NCBI GenBank assembly: GCA_023431055.1
Contig: JAEYXX010000143.1
Location: 1-64,000, forward strand
Reading direction: 5' to 3'
Origin: Pseudomonadota bacterium
Lineage (GTDB): Bacteria > Pseudomonadota > Gammaproteobacteria > Pseudomonadales > Pseudomonadaceae
DNA: 64,000 nucleotides
The notes beneath the pieces were generated by a model. That model saw nothing but the letters and a program-made list of their open reading frames with translations, ran no database searches and was not told where the DNA came from. Shown here in pieces: positions 43,981 through 53,456 of this stretch. The translations under genes and the position numbers were made by a program. Every line of letters starts with the position of its first letter. Position 1 is the stretch's first letter.

Positions 43981-44008
43981 TTGGTATGGCGCGCAGCCTC
44001 CCTATAAT
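43981..44008 (+). promoter_or_regulatory. Sigma-70 promoter for DUF1631 copy 2
   Basis: A perfect TATAAT at 44003-44008 has a TTGGTA-like -35 at 43981 with 16-base spacing. Transcription would start near 44015, 104 bases before the ATG. Confidence 0.6.
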
Positions 44009-44118
44009 GCCTTTACTTTTTACATTATTGACGCCAGGCCTTTGACGTTAGGGACGACGCTCGGTTGACGCTGTGCAGACCAGGAAGCCCGGGCTCGGGC
44101 AGTCTGCGGGAGACTAGA

Positions 44119-46404
44119 ATGAAGACCGACGCGAATGTGGTGCCGCTGACCAAGGCCACCGCTGAGCAATCGCCAACTTCGCCGGTAGGAAGACTGCCCG
44201 TGGCGCTGATTCAGGTGCGTGACAAAGCCGCGCAACAGCTCAAGCAGAACCTGCAGAGCCTGTTCGACAACGCCGACGATACCCTCTTCGAGATGGCGGA
44301 TCGGGCGACCAGCAATGCCGAGCAGAATGCCTTCTTCGAGGCCATGCGTGACTTGCGCCTGAAGCGCAAGAGCATCGAGCGCGGCTTCCTGCAGAAGGTG
44401 TTCGAGTCCTTCGCCAATCTCAATCAGTACGAAATCGGCAAGCCGCAGCCGGCTCTGGATGCGGTTTCGTTCGACAGTCTGAGTCTGGTGCAGAACGACG
44501 AGCTGGAGGAGACCGTGGCGCTGGATGCCATGGTAGCCAAGGTGATGAGTCGTGATGCCATGGCGCTGGGCCACCTCACCACACGCCTCAACGCAGTAAT
44601 CAGCAAGAAGCTCGACGACAAGAGCAATCCACTCGGCCCGACCCTGCTCAGTGAGTACTTCCTCGATGCCTGCAGCGGCTTGGGTGTGGAGATCAAGGTC
44701 AAGCTGATCATCCTCAAGTTGTTCGAAAAATACGTGCTGGGCAGTTGCGACATTCTGTATGCCGAGGCCAACCAGGCGCTGGTCAATGCCGGCGTGTTGC
44801 CGGAATTGAAGTCTGCACCGCCACGCCGTCAGCAACGCCCTGCCGCTTCCGCTTATGCACAGTCCTCGGGCGAGGAAGGCATTTCCCTGCTCGAGGGTGC
44901 CGACCAGAGCGTTCAGGAAGTCTTCGGTGCGCTGCAGGATTTGCTCTCGCAAGTACGCGGTACTGCCATGCCGCGCCGCGCTCAGGTGGCCGATGCGTTA
45001 CCGATCACCAGCAATGATCTGATGCGCCTGCTCTCGCACATGCAGCAGCGCGCTCCGGCGCACGTCAATATCGAGGACTTCGATCTGCGCGATCAGCTCG
45101 AGCGCCTGCTCGAACGTGCCAGCGTCAAGAGTGGCAAGGCGCGCGTGGTCGGCGAAGTCGATGAAGACGTGATCAACCTGGTATCGATGCTGTTCGAGTT
45201 CATTCTCGATGACCGCACTCTGCCGGACTCGCTCAAGGCCCTGATTGGCCGCCTGCAGATTCCGATGCTCAAGGTCGCCGTGCTGGACAAGACCTTCTTC
45301 AGCCGTGGCAGCCACCCGGCGCGCCGCCTGCTCAATGAAATCGCTTCTGCGGCCCTGGGTTGGGTTGATCAGGATGATGCGCAGCGTGACAGCCTGTATC
45401 AGAAGATCGAGCAGGTGGTGCAGCGCCTGCTGAACGACTTCGTCGACGATCCGGCGATCTTCTCCGAGCTGCTGGCCGAATTCATGGCCTTCACGGGCGA
45501 TGAGCGTCGCCGCAGCGAACTGCTCGAACAGCGTACCCGCGACGCCGAAGAAGGCAGCGCCAAGGCCGAACTGGCGCGCCGTCAGGTCGAGCAGGCGCTG
45601 AACGAACGGCTGCTGGGCAAGATCCTCCCGGAGGTGGTGGTGCGCCTGCTGCAGGAGGCCTGGAGCAAGGTGCTGATGCTGACCTGCCTCAAGCATGGCG
45701 TGGACTCGGAAGAGTGGCAGGCGGCACTGCAGACCATGGATGATCTGGTCTGGAGCGTCACCCCGCATGAAGATCCCGAGGCGCGTCTGCGCCTGCTGGA
45801 ACTGGTGCCCGGCTTGCTCAAGGCGTTGCGCGAAGGCATGGCCAGCGCGGCGTTCGACCCATTCTCCACCAGCGAATTCTTCAGCCAACTGGAAGCTCTG
45901 CATGTGCAGGCCTTCAAGCGCGCCGCAGCAGAGCCGGAAGCGGCGCCGGAGGAATCCACCACCGACGCTGCGCGAGCCGGGATCGAGCTGCCGTTGCTGG
46001 AGCTACCTGTGGCGGAAGAGGCTGAGCCTGCTCCGGCCATGGTCGAAGTGGTCGAGGAAATCGTGCTGTTGGCGCCGGGCCAGACTCACCCTCAGGAGCC
46101 GGATGTAGCGCTGCCGGACGATGACGAGGCGTTGCAGCAGGTAGAAAGCCTGCGTGTGGGCAGCTGGGTCGAGTTCCAGGAAGACGATGAGCACAAGCTG
46201 CGCTGCAAGCTGGCGGCCATCATCAAGCCCACAGGCAAGTACGTGTTCGTCAATCGTACCGGCATGAAAGTGCTGGAAAAGAGTCGCAATGCGCTGGCCG
46301 TGGAGTTCCGTCGCAACACCATTCGCCTGCTTGACGATGCCCTTTTGTTCGATCGTGCGCTGGAGTCGGTGATCGGCAATCTGCGCAAGTTGAAGAACGC
46401 CTGA
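44119..46404 (+). CDS. DUF1631 family protein, copy 2
   Basis: A 761-residue paralogue of the protein at 19274, equivalent in position to the PAO1 gene between nadC and ampD. The shared N-terminal pattern is DNADDTLFEMADRATSNAEQ, the shared middle is DVINLVSMLFEFILDDRTLP, and the shared end is GSWVEFQEDDEHKLRCKLAA followed by KYVFVNRTGMKV. The C-terminal domain (about 680-745) is PilZ-like in pattern but lacks a clear RxxxR/DxSxxG pair. An acidic linker precedes it. I chose ATG 44119 because the upstream extension to 44065 has no family support. It is not followed by a PilZ gene. Function is unknown. Confidence 0.85.
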   Translation: MKTDANVVPLTKATAEQSPTSPVGRLPVALIQVRDKAAQQLKQNLQSLFDNADDTLFEMADRATSNAEQNAFFEAMRDLRLKRKSIERGFLQKVFESFANLNQYEIGKPQPALDAVSFDSLSLVQNDELEETVALDAMVAKVMSRDAMALGHLTTRLNAVISKKLDDKSNPLGPTLLSEYFLDACSGLGVEIKVKLIILKLFEKYVLGSCDILYAEANQALVNAGVLPELKSAPPRRQQRPAASAYAQSSGEEGISLLEGADQSVQEVFGALQDLLSQVRGTAMPRRAQVADALPITSNDLMRLLSHMQQRAPAHVNIEDFDLRDQLERLLERASVKSGKARVVGEVDEDVINLVSMLFEFILDDRTLPDSLKALIGRLQIPMLKVAVLDKTFFSRGSHPARRLLNEIASAALGWVDQDDAQRDSLYQKIEQVVQRLLNDFVDDPAIFSELLAEFMAFTGDERRRSELLEQRTRDAEEGSAKAELARRQVEQALNERLLGKILPEVVVRLLQEAWSKVLMLTCLKHGVDSEEWQAALQTMDDLVWSVTPHEDPEARLRLLELVPGLLKALREGMASAAFDPFSTSEFFSQLEALHVQAFKRAAAEPEAAPEESTTDAARAGIELPLLELPVAEEAEPAPAMVEVVEEIVLLAPGQTHPQEPDVALPDDDEALQQVESLRVGSWVEFQEDDEHKLRCKLAAIIKPTGKYVFVNRTGMKVLEKSRNALAVEFRRNTIRLLDDALLFDRALESVIGNLRKLKNA

Positions 46405-46410
46405 TTCGTT

Positions 46411-46433
46411 GCCTGGTGCATTCTGCACCAGGC
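46411..46433 (+). terminator. Hairpin after DUF1631 copy 2
   Basis: A perfect ten-base stem, GCCTGGTGCA / TGCACCAGGC, with a TTC loop lies seven bases after the stop. No T-run follows, so termination is likely but not certain. Confidence 0.55.
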
Positions 46434-46446
46434 AATGAGCGGCGCT

Positions 46447-46526
46447 GTAGGAGCCCCGCCCCGGGGCGAAGCCTTTTGGTCTTACGGCGTGGTCGATATC
46501 GGTTCGCCGCGGGGCGCGGCTCCTAC
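46447..46526. repeat. REP-like element, class 2
   Basis: GTAGGAGCCCCGCCCCGGGGCGAAG starts it and CGCCGCGGGGCGCGGCTCCTAC ends it. It lies between the DUF1631 gene and ampD. Confidence 0.8.
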
Positions 46527-46627
46527 TTTGTGCCCCTCTATTTCCGTCTTCGCACATCCTGTTGCTGTCTCGCTCTTGGCCGTGCGGGTTGGCTGCTCTA
46601 GAGTGGTGGCACGTTCAGGAGTGCCAC

Positions 46628-47179
46628 ATGCAGCTCGACCCCTCAACCGGCTGGTTTCAGGGCATTCATCACTGCCCCTCGCCAAACTTCAATGCCCGCC
46701 CCGGCGGCGAAATTTCCCTGCTGGTGGTGCACAACATCAGTTTGCCGCCCGGCCAGTTCGGCACCGGCAAGGTGCTGGAGTTCTTCCAGAACCGTTTGCC
46801 CATCCACGAGCATCCCTTCTTCGCCGAAATCGCGACGCTGCAGGTCTCAGCGCATTTCTTCATCGAGCGTGATGGCAGGCTGACGCAGTTCGTCTCCTGC
46901 CTGGATCGTGCCTGGCATGCCGGGGTTTCCTGGTTCGAAGGGCGCGACAACTGCAATGATTTTTCCTTGGGGGTCGAGCTGGAAGGGACGGATGATCTGC
47001 CCTACAGCGACGCTCAGTACGCCAGCCTGGCGGAGCTGACGCGGCAGTTGCTGGACGCCTACCCGGCGCTGTCGGCGGAGCGAATTCGCGGCCACTGCGA
47101 CATCGCTCCCGGACGTAAGACCGACCCTGGGCCCGCGTTCGACTGGCCGCGCCTGCATGCCGAATTGAAGGAGAGGTAG
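46628..47179 (+). CDS. ampD: 1,6-anhydro-N-acetylmuramyl-L-alanine amidase AmpD
   Basis: A 183-residue zinc amidase. It cleaves anhydroMurNAc-peptides during cell-wall recycling in the cytoplasm, lowering the inducer of AmpC beta-lactamase. Zinc ligands expected from the family are present: H35 (VVHN), H156 (GHCDIAPGRK) and D166. The start at ATG 46628 gives the conserved WFQGIHHCPSPNF N-terminus, whereas an upstream in-frame start at 46562 adds unlikely residues. It is followed three bases later by ampE in an operon. Loss of AmpD derepresses AmpC in pseudomonads, though no ampC or ampR is in this window. Confidence 0.96.
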   Translation: MQLDPSTGWFQGIHHCPSPNFNARPGGEISLLVVHNISLPPGQFGTGKVLEFFQNRLPIHEHPFFAEIATLQVSAHFFIERDGRLTQFVSCLDRAWHAGVSWFEGRDNCNDFSLGVELEGTDDLPYSDAQYASLAELTRQLLDAYPALSAERIRGHCDIAPGRKTDPGPAFDWPRLHAELKER

Positions 47180-47181
47180 CA

Positions 47182-48015
47182 ATGAGTTTTCTGGTGATTC
47201 TGCTGGTGCTGTGGGTCGAGAAGTTTTCCGCCTGGCGCCTGCGCATTCAGCAGGACGGTCCCTGGCTGGCGCAATTGCAGCGCCTGCAGCAGGGCGGGCT
47301 ACAGCAGGCTCCATGGTTGTGCCTGGCCGTTCTGGTTCTGTTGCCGGTGTTGGCGCTGGGACTGGTTCTGCTGCTCCTCAAGCCGCTGGCCTATGGTTGG
47401 CTGGCCTTGCCGGTGCATCTGCTGGTGCTGATCTACAGCCTGGGACGTGGTGATCTGCTCGCGGCGCTGGGGCCGTTTCGTGATGCCTGGCGGCGCGGTG
47501 ATGGTCAGGCTGCCTATCATGTGGCCGAGCGCGACCTGGCTTTGCAGCCGGAGGAGGGCACCGAGCTGCTGCAGCAGGTTCAGGGGCATCTGCTCTGGCA
47601 GGCCTATCAGAGCTTCTTCGCGGTGATCTTCTGGTATCTGCTGCTGGGCCCGATGGCGGCGCTGGCCTATCGTCTGCTGGCGCTGACTGCCGAACACGCC
47701 GAGCAGCCGGCGCTGCGTGAGCGTGCCGTGCAACTGCGCCATGCCTTCGATTGGCTGCCGGCGCGGGTGCTGGCCTCCAGTTTTGCGCTGGTCGGCAACT
47801 TCGTCGCCGTCAGCCGCGCCCTGCTGCATGAACTGCTGAGCTGGGACATTTCCGCTGCGCAACTGGTGATCAAGGCCGGGCGTGCCGCAGGCGAGATGCC
47901 GCCGCCGGTAATGGGCGAGGAGGGCGTCGATACTCTGGACCAGCTATGGCAGCTGCTGATTCGCGCCGCGGTGGTCTGGTATGCCGGTTATGCGGTCTGG
48001 GTGCTGTTCCTGTAG
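47182..48015 (+). CDS. ampE: Regulatory signalling membrane protein AmpE
   Basis: A 277-residue integral membrane protein with about four hydrophobic segments. The family N-terminus MSFLVILLVLWVEKFSAWR is present, as are the middle run SFFAVIFWYLLLGPMAALAYRL (about 145-165) and the C-terminal hydrophobic VVWYAGYAVWVLFL. AmpE is encoded with AmpD and has been linked to beta-lactamase induction, but its activity is not settled. It starts three bases after ampD and is co-transcribed with it. The following 294 bases hold a hairpin and the upstream region of the chemoreceptor gene. Confidence 0.9.
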   Translation: MSFLVILLVLWVEKFSAWRLRIQQDGPWLAQLQRLQQGGLQQAPWLCLAVLVLLPVLALGLVLLLLKPLAYGWLALPVHLLVLIYSLGRGDLLAALGPFRDAWRRGDGQAAYHVAERDLALQPEEGTELLQQVQGHLLWQAYQSFFAVIFWYLLLGPMAALAYRLLALTAEHAEQPALRERAVQLRHAFDWLPARVLASSFALVGNFVAVSRALLHELLSWDISAAQLVIKAGRAAGEMPPPVMGEEGVDTLDQLWQLLIRAAVVWYAGYAVWVLFL

Positions 48016-48043
48016 TTGGCGCGGCGCGTGGCTTTGCTTCATG

Positions 48044-48061
48044 GGGCGGCGCGAGCCGCCC
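48044..48061 (+). terminator. Hairpin after ampE
   Basis: GGGCGGC / GCCGCCC with a GCGA loop lies about 30 bases after the ampE stop. There is no clear T-run. Confidence 0.4.
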
Positions 48062-48159
48062 TCTGCATTTGTGGGCGCTATAGCGTGGCGCGCGTTTAAC
48101 CTTAATTTACAGAGACGCTTGCCGATAAGGGGTATAACGGGCGGTAGTCGACCCTGTTT

Positions 48160-48175
48160 GGTGACTTTCGTCACA
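48160..48175. promoter_or_regulatory. Vfr/CRP-like site upstream of the chemoreceptor gene
   Basis: GGTGA-CTTTCG-TCACA has the TGTGA-N6-TCACA form of CRP/Vfr sites with one mismatch, followed by TTT. It lies about 135-150 bases before the GTG start of the chemoreceptor. Confidence 0.4.
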
Positions 48176-48309
48176 TTTGTCTGGCTGTATTCGCCGCGCG
48201 CAGCGGCGCGCTACAGGTCGGTCGACACAGGACGCCGTGATTCGCCCGTGAGAGGCTGCGCGGTAATCCAAGCGATACCTATAACAATAATGGCAACTGG
48301 AGACGTCGA

Positions 48310-50340
48310 GTGAAGACCGTGTTGTATCCGGCCATCGCGCTGATGAATCGGCTCAGCTTCGGCATGAAGTTCAGCCTGATCAGTGTTCTATTCTTCCTGC
48401 CCATGCTCGTCACCAACTTCTATCTGGTGCGAGATTCCTATCGTCAGTTCATCGGCACCCAGACGGCTCTGGAAAGTCTCGAGCTGCTCGGCAGCAGCCT
48501 GCAGCTGCGCCGTGATCTGGAGAGTCTCAACGATCTGGTGCAGATCAACGCGATGATCGGTCAGTCCGGTCAGGCGGGGGATCTGGAAGGGCGCATCGAT
48601 CAGCTGGAGCAGTCGCTCAGTACCGGAATGCAAGGCTTGCAGCCGGTGACCAGCGATAACGAGCAGGCTGCAGAGTTCGTCGCCAAGCGCGACGAACTGC
48701 TGGCCGAACTGAAAGGTGCCGCTTCCGAAACGTCTTTGCAGAGCAAGGCCGTGATCGTCGAGAAGCTGCTTGGGTCTTCCCAGGTCTTCATCAAGCTGGT
48801 GGCCGGCCAGGCCGGTCTGAGCCAGGACCCGCAGCGCCAGGTGCGGCAAATCACCGAGCTGATCACCAACGTCACCCCGCAAATTACCGGCGTGCTCAGT
48901 CAGGGGCGTGCAATCGGTTCCTATTCTCTGGGTCAGGGCTTTCTCAATTCCGCAGCCAGCACCAAGTTCGACGACCTGCTGCTGCAGCTGGAGAAACTGC
49001 ACGCCGAGTACGGGTTGAATCTGCAGGACGCCCTGGCCGGAGATGTTGCGGCGCAGAACGGCCTTGGCAGCCTGGCCGAGGCGAGCCGCCAGAGCCTCAA
49101 GGACAGCAGTGCGCTGTTCGAAGATCAGGTCATCATCGCCGACAGCCTGGATACGCCCTGGACCCAGTTCTACGACCAGATCAGCCAGCAGATGGCCAGG
49201 ACCTACACCTTCAACGATGGCTTGCTGGCGTTCCTCGACAATCAGCTGAGTGAACGACTCAGCGAAAACCGTGCGCAAATGGTCTTGCTGGTTGTGGCAC
49301 TGGTGGTGGTGTTCCTGCTGATCGTCTATCTCTACAGCGGCTTCTATGTGTCCACCCGCGCGACCCTGAAGAATCTGGGCCGGGTGATGGACAAGGTGGC
49401 TGCGGGCGACATGACGGCCAACTTCCAGGCGCGCAGTCGTGACGAGCTGGGCGAGTTGGGCCAGGTATTCAATCAGACCGTGCAACGCATCCATGATCTG
49501 ATCGAGCGCGTCGGCCATACCGTGGGTGAGGTTGGTGGGCAGGCCGACCGGGTCGAGCTGGTCTCGGGCGAGAGCAACCAGGCGGTGGCCAGCCAGCGTG
49601 CGCAGATCGAACAGGTGGCCACGGCGATGAACCAGATGTCCGCCACGGCCCAAGAGGTCGCGCGCAGCGCCGCGGCTGCGGTGGGCAGTGCGCAGAGCGT
49701 GAATCAGGAGACGGTCAATGGTCGCGCCCTGGTCGAACAGCAGGTCGGGGCGATCCAGCGGCTGGCGGGCGAAATCGACCAATCGGTTGCCGTGATCAAT
49801 CAGTTGGCCAGTGACAGCGCCGCGATCAGCCAGGTTTTGGACGTGATCAAGGGTATTGCCGAACAGACCAATCTGCTGGCTCTCAACGCCGCGATCGAGG
49901 CGGCGCGAGCCGGCGAGCAGGGCCGCGGCTTTGCCGTGGTGGCCGACGAGGTGCGCAACCTGGCCAAGCGTACCCAGCAGTCCACCGAGGAAATCGAGGC
50001 GATGATCGCCAAGCTGCAGGGCGGCGTCGGTGCGGCGGTGAAGGCGATGAATGCCAGTCACCAGATGGCCGACGGCACCGTGAGCGAGTCGGCCAAGGTG
50101 CAGCTGGCGTTGGAGAACATCCTCGGCGCGGTGGGCATGATCGTCGATCAGAACCAGCAGATCGCGGCAGCGGCCGAGCAGCAGACGGCGGTCGCACACG
50201 ATATCGATCAGAACATCGTCGAGATCAACCATGCCGGAGAGCGCACCGCTGCCGGCGCCAGCCAGACCGAGCAGGCCAGCCGCGAGTTGAGCGAGCTGGT
50301 GGCGCGGCTCAAGCAGCTGATCAGCGCGTTTCGTGTGTAG
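48310..50340 (+). CDS. Methyl-accepting chemotaxis protein
   Basis: A 676-residue chemoreceptor. It has a first membrane helix (about 22-44), a long helical periplasmic region (about 45-318), a second membrane helix (about 319-341), HAMP (about 345-397) and the cytoplasmic signalling domain. The hairpin tip has [20 protein letters not shown] at about residues 517-536, then [17 protein letters not shown]. The ligand-binding region is not a dCache or four-helix type that I can name, so the stimulus is unknown. The start is GTG at 48310. The gene follows ampE as in PAO1 (PA4520). No pentapeptide tether for CheR/CheB is visible at the C-terminus. Confidence 0.92.
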   Translation: MKTVLYPAIALMNRLSFGMKFSLISVLFFLPMLVTNFYLVRDSYRQFIGTQTALESLELLGSSLQLRRDLESLNDLVQINAMIGQSGQAGDLEGRIDQLEQSLSTGMQGLQPVTSDNEQAAEFVAKRDELLAELKGAASETSLQSKAVIVEKLLGSSQVFIKLVAGQAGLSQDPQRQVRQITELITNVTPQITGVLSQGRAIGSYSLGQGFLNSAASTKFDDLLLQLEKLHAEYGLNLQDALAGDVAAQNGLGSLAEASRQSLKDSSALFEDQVIIADSLDTPWTQFYDQISQQMARTYTFNDGLLAFLDNQLSERLSENRAQMVLLVVALVVVFLLIVYLYSGFYVSTRATLKNLGRVMDKVAAGDMTANFQARSRDELGELGQVFNQTVQRIHDLIERVGHTVGEVGGQADRVELVSGESNQAVASQRAQIEQVATAMNQMSATAQEVARSAAAAVGSAQSVNQETVNGRALVEQQVGAIQRLAGEIDQSVAVINQLASDSAAISQVLDVIKGIAEQTNLLALNAAIEAARAGEQGRGFAVVADEVRNLAKRTQQSTEEIEAMIAKLQGGVGAAVKAMNASHQMADGTVSESAKVQLALENILGAVGMIVDQNQQIAAAAEQQTAVAHDIDQNIVEINHAGERTAAGASQTEQASRELSELVARLKQLISAFRV

Positions 50341-50360
50341 GGGCGTTGGTACAACGGCCC

Positions 50361-50416
50361 GTAGGGTGGGCTTTAGCCCACCACTGGCGGTCGGCGTGGG
50401 CTAAAGCCCACCCTAC
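50361..50416. repeat. Inverted repeat, class 3
   Basis: GTAGGGTGGGCTTTAGCCCA pairs with TGGGCTAAAGCCCACCCTAC around a short spacer. It is nearly identical to the copy at 22190, 28 kb away, and sits between the converging chemoreceptor and tatD genes. Confidence 0.9.
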
Positions 50417-50429
50417 AAGGCTGTGCGGT

Positions 50430-51209
50430 CTATGCCCAGCCGAACACCTCATCCGCATTACGGCTGCTGGCCGCCGCCAGCTCTTCGGCCGTAACGCCTC
50501 GTAGCGCTGCCAGTTCGGCGCAGATGTCCGCCAGGTATTCGGGACTGTTGCGTTGGTTCGGGTGCATGGCTGGGGGCATGTCCGGAGCGTCGGTTTCCAG
50601 CACGATGGATTCCAGCGGCAGCTGCGCCACCACCTTGCGCAGACGGTTGGCCTGCGGCCAGGTGGCGGCGCCGCCCAGGCCGAGGCGAAAGCCCAGCTTG
50701 ATGTACTCGCGCGCTTCTTCATAGCTGCCGGCGAAGGCGTGGACGATGCCGCCGCGTGGCGGGCGAAAACGTTTGAGCGTGGCGATGGTGGCGGCATGGG
50801 CGCGGCGCACATGCAGCAGCGCCGGTAATTCGAAATCGACCGCCAACCCAAGCTGAGCCTCGAATAGCGTCTGCTGACGTTCGCGATCCAGCTCCGCCAA
50901 GTAATAGTCCAGCCCGAACTCACCGACGGCGCAGAGCTTGCGGTGTCCGGCCAGTCTGCCCAGCCAGTCACGCAGTTCGGCAAGGTGCTGCGGTTGATGG
51001 TCGTCCAGATAGACCGGGTGCAAACCGAACGCAGCGTGCAGGCCATCGTTCGCTTCGACCAGTTGCCACAGGCGCTGCCAGTTGGCCTGGTACACCCCGA
51101 GCACCACCATGCGCTGCACGCCCAGCGCCCGGCTGCGCGCGAGCACCTCATCACGGTCGGCGTCGAAGTCGGGAAAATCCAGGTGGGTGTGAGTGTCGAT
51201 CAGGCGCAT
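50430..51209 (-). CDS. TatD-family metal-dependent hydrolase
   Basis: A 259-residue TatD-type DNase/hydrolase with a TIM-barrel fold. The metal-binding motifs are DTHTHLDFP at the N-terminus, GEFGLDYY at about residues 88-95, LLHVRRAH, HAFAGS and ETDAPDMPP at about 206-214. TatD enzymes act on DNA ends or damaged DNA in vitro, and the role in the cell is unclear. I start at ATG 51209, whose product begins MRLIDTHTH, rather than the 36-residue extension to 51317. It is divergent from the AsmA gene. The class of TatD paralogue cannot be set. Confidence 0.88.
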   Translation of the reverse strand: MRLIDTHTHLDFPDFDADRDEVLARSRALGVQRMVVLGVYQANWQRLWQLVEANDGLHAAFGLHPVYLDDHQPQHLAELRDWLGRLAGHRKLCAVGEFGLDYYLAELDRERQQTLFEAQLGLAVDFELPALLHVRRAHAATIATLKRFRPPRGGIVHAFAGSYEEAREYIKLGFRLGLGGAATWPQANRLRKVVAQLPLESIVLETDAPDMPPAMHPNQRNSPEYLADICAELAALRGVTAEELAAASSRNADEVFGWA

Positions 51210-51345
51210 TGGTCGGCTCGCGAGCGGGCTTTCAGGGTCGACTATTTTTGCCGTCGCCGCCAGTGCCGGGGAGCGTTGGCTAATCTTCTCGGTCGTATGG
51301 CTATGGACGAGTTTCACTCGGCACGCGAAGTAGGGAGGTCACCGG

Positions 51346-53403
51346 GTGCGCCAGATTCGCAAGTTGATGGGCGCGTTGTTCGCCATTTTTCTGCTGTTGC
51401 TGGCGGCGCTGATGCTGTTTCTGGCGCTGTTCGACTGGAACCGCGCACGGCCGCTGATCAATGAGCAGGTATCGGCGGCGTTGAATCGGCCATTCGCCAT
51501 CGAGGGTGATCTGCGCGTGATCTGGCAGCGCGAACCTGGCCAGCAGGGGCTGAGCGCCTGGCTGCCCTGGCCGCATTTCGCTGCCGAGCACTTGCGTCTG
51601 GGCAATCCTGACTGGGCGCAGGGTGATACCTTCGTCAGTCTCGAGCGCGTGCGTTTGCGCCTGTCACCCCTGCCGCTGCTGTGGAAGACAGTGAGCATCC
51701 CGAGCATCGAGCTCGGTGCGTCGACGGCCGACCTGCAGCGTCTGGCCGATGGTCGCGCCAACTGGGTGTTCGACCTGGACAGTGAACAGGCGGATGACGA
51801 CAAGCAGCCCAGCCCATGGACGCTGGATATCGGCACCATCGCCTTCGACAAGGGGCAGGTGAAGCTCGATGACAAGGTCAGCAACACGCGGCTGGATGCA
51901 GTCATCCAGCCGCTTGGCGAGCCGATACCCTTCGCCGAGATCGTCGGCAATAGCGCCGCCGAACGCCTGGCTGAAAGCAACGCCAGTGCTCAGGACTACG
52001 CCTTCGCCTGGCAGACCAAGGGCAGTTTTCGTGGCCAGCCGCTTGCCGGTGACGGCAAGTTTGGCGGTCTGCTGGCCCTGCATGATGCCTCGCAGCCCTT
52101 CCCGCTGCAGGCGGATATGCGTATCGGCGCCACCCGTATTCGTGTCGCTGGCAGCCTGACCGATCCGCAGAATCTGGGCGCGCTGGATCTGCGCCTGCAG
52201 CTGTCCGGGGCAAGTCTGGGCCACCTCTACCCGCTGACCGGCGTTACCCTGCCGGATACGCCGCCCTACAGCACGGACGGTCGTCTGCAGGCTGACTTGC
52301 GTGATGCTGACGGGGCGACCTTTCGCTATCTCGGTTTCAATGGGCGTATCGGCGACAGCGACATTCATGGCGATCTGACCTTCGTCGCGCGCCAGCCACG
52401 GCCGAAACTGTCCGGGCGGCTGACTTCCAACCAACTGCTGTTCAGTGACCTGGCGCCCCTGATCGGCGCCGACTCCAGCGCTGACAAACGGCAGCGTGGT
52501 GAACGCGATACGCAGCCAGCGAACAAGGTGCTGCCGGTCGCGCAGTTCCGCACCGACCGTTGGCGTGCGATGGACGCCGATGTGCGTTTCACTGGCAAGC
52601 GCATCGTGCACAGTGAGCAGTTGCCGATCAGCGATCTGGATACTCATGTGGTGCTCAATGACGGCACGCTGAGTCTGGAGCCGCTGCGCTTCGGTATGGC
52701 CGGCGGCGCGCTCGACGCGCAGATTCGTCTCAATGGCGTGGCTACCCCGTTGCAGGGGCAGATGCGCCTGCGCGCCCGAGATCTCAGGCTCAAGCAGCTT
52801 TTCCCCACCTTCGCGCCGATGCAGACCAGCTTCGGTGAGCTCAACGGTGATGCGCGCATCAGCGGTCGTGGCAACTCGGTGGCGGCGTTGCTCGGCGGTG
52901 CCGACGGCGAGCTGAAGATGCTGATCAACGATGGCGCGGTAAGTCGCGGGCTGATGGAAATCGCCGGGCTGAACGTTGGTAACTATCTGGTGGGCAGGCT
53001 GTTTGGTGATGAGGATGTGAAGATTCACTGCGCTGCTGCCGATCTCGGTATCGAGCAGGGGCTGATGAGTACAAGGTTGTTCGTCATCGATACCGACAAC
53101 GCGGTGATCAAGGTCGACGGTAGCGCCAACTTCGCCAGCGAGCGGTTGGATTTCACCATCACGCCGTCGACCAAGGGCTTTCGTGTTTTTTCCCTGCGTT
53201 CGCCGCTCTACGTGCGCGGCACGTTCAAGGAGCCGTCACCAGGCGTACAGGCCACGCCGCTGGCGCTGCGTGGTGTGGGCCTGGTAGCGCTGGGCGTTGC
53301 GGTGGCGCCGGCGGCTGGGCTGCTGGCGCTGGTGGCCCCCAGCGCGGGTGACGAGCCGAGCCAGTGTGCGCCGCTGCTGCAGAAAATTCAGGGTGGCCAG
53401 TAA
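51346..53403 (+). CDS. AsmA-family protein
   Basis: A 685-residue AsmA-like protein. An N-terminal membrane anchor (about residues 9-29) is followed by LFDWNRARPLINEQVSAALN and VSLERVRLRLSPLPLLWKTV in the AsmA domain. A long beta-rich repeat region follows, then the C-terminal AsmA_2 part (TPLQGQMRLRARDLRLKQLF, about 465-484). The last 30 residues contain a hydrophobic Gly/Ala-rich stretch (LVALGVAVAPAAGLLALV). AsmA-like proteins resemble lipid-transfer bridges in the periplasm and influence outer-membrane lipid balance. The substrate is unknown. It converges with fruR. Confidence 0.85.
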   Translation: MRQIRKLMGALFAIFLLLLAALMLFLALFDWNRARPLINEQVSAALNRPFAIEGDLRVIWQREPGQQGLSAWLPWPHFAAEHLRLGNPDWAQGDTFVSLERVRLRLSPLPLLWKTVSIPSIELGASTADLQRLADGRANWVFDLDSEQADDDKQPSPWTLDIGTIAFDKGQVKLDDKVSNTRLDAVIQPLGEPIPFAEIVGNSAAERLAESNASAQDYAFAWQTKGSFRGQPLAGDGKFGGLLALHDASQPFPLQADMRIGATRIRVAGSLTDPQNLGALDLRLQLSGASLGHLYPLTGVTLPDTPPYSTDGRLQADLRDADGATFRYLGFNGRIGDSDIHGDLTFVARQPRPKLSGRLTSNQLLFSDLAPLIGADSSADKRQRGERDTQPANKVLPVAQFRTDRWRAMDADVRFTGKRIVHSEQLPISDLDTHVVLNDGTLSLEPLRFGMAGGALDAQIRLNGVATPLQGQMRLRARDLRLKQLFPTFAPMQTSFGELNGDARISGRGNSVAALLGGADGELKMLINDGAVSRGLMEIAGLNVGNYLVGRLFGDEDVKIHCAAADLGIEQGLMSTRLFVIDTDNAVIKVDGSANFASERLDFTITPSTKGFRVFSLRSPLYVRGTFKEPSPGVQATPLALRGVGLVALGVAVAPAAGLLALVAPSAGDEPSQCAPLLQKIQGGQ

Positions 53404-53456
53404 TCCGCCCGGCGCGTAGGACGGGTGCAACCCGCCTCGGCCTCAAGGGCCAATAT

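Larger units (their letters stand above)
43709..44118. other. 410-bp divergent regulatory region, nadC / DUF1631
   Basis: No gene is supported here. It holds a TGAT-N4-ATCA dyad at 43949-43960 and a likely sigma-70 promoter at 43981-44008 reading toward the DUF1631 gene. Nothing else structured was seen. Confidence 0.6.

Noticed and set aside
51664..53028. 454-residue minus-strand frame inside the AsmA gene
   Set aside because: It mirrors a real AsmA frame and has no domain or ribosome site.
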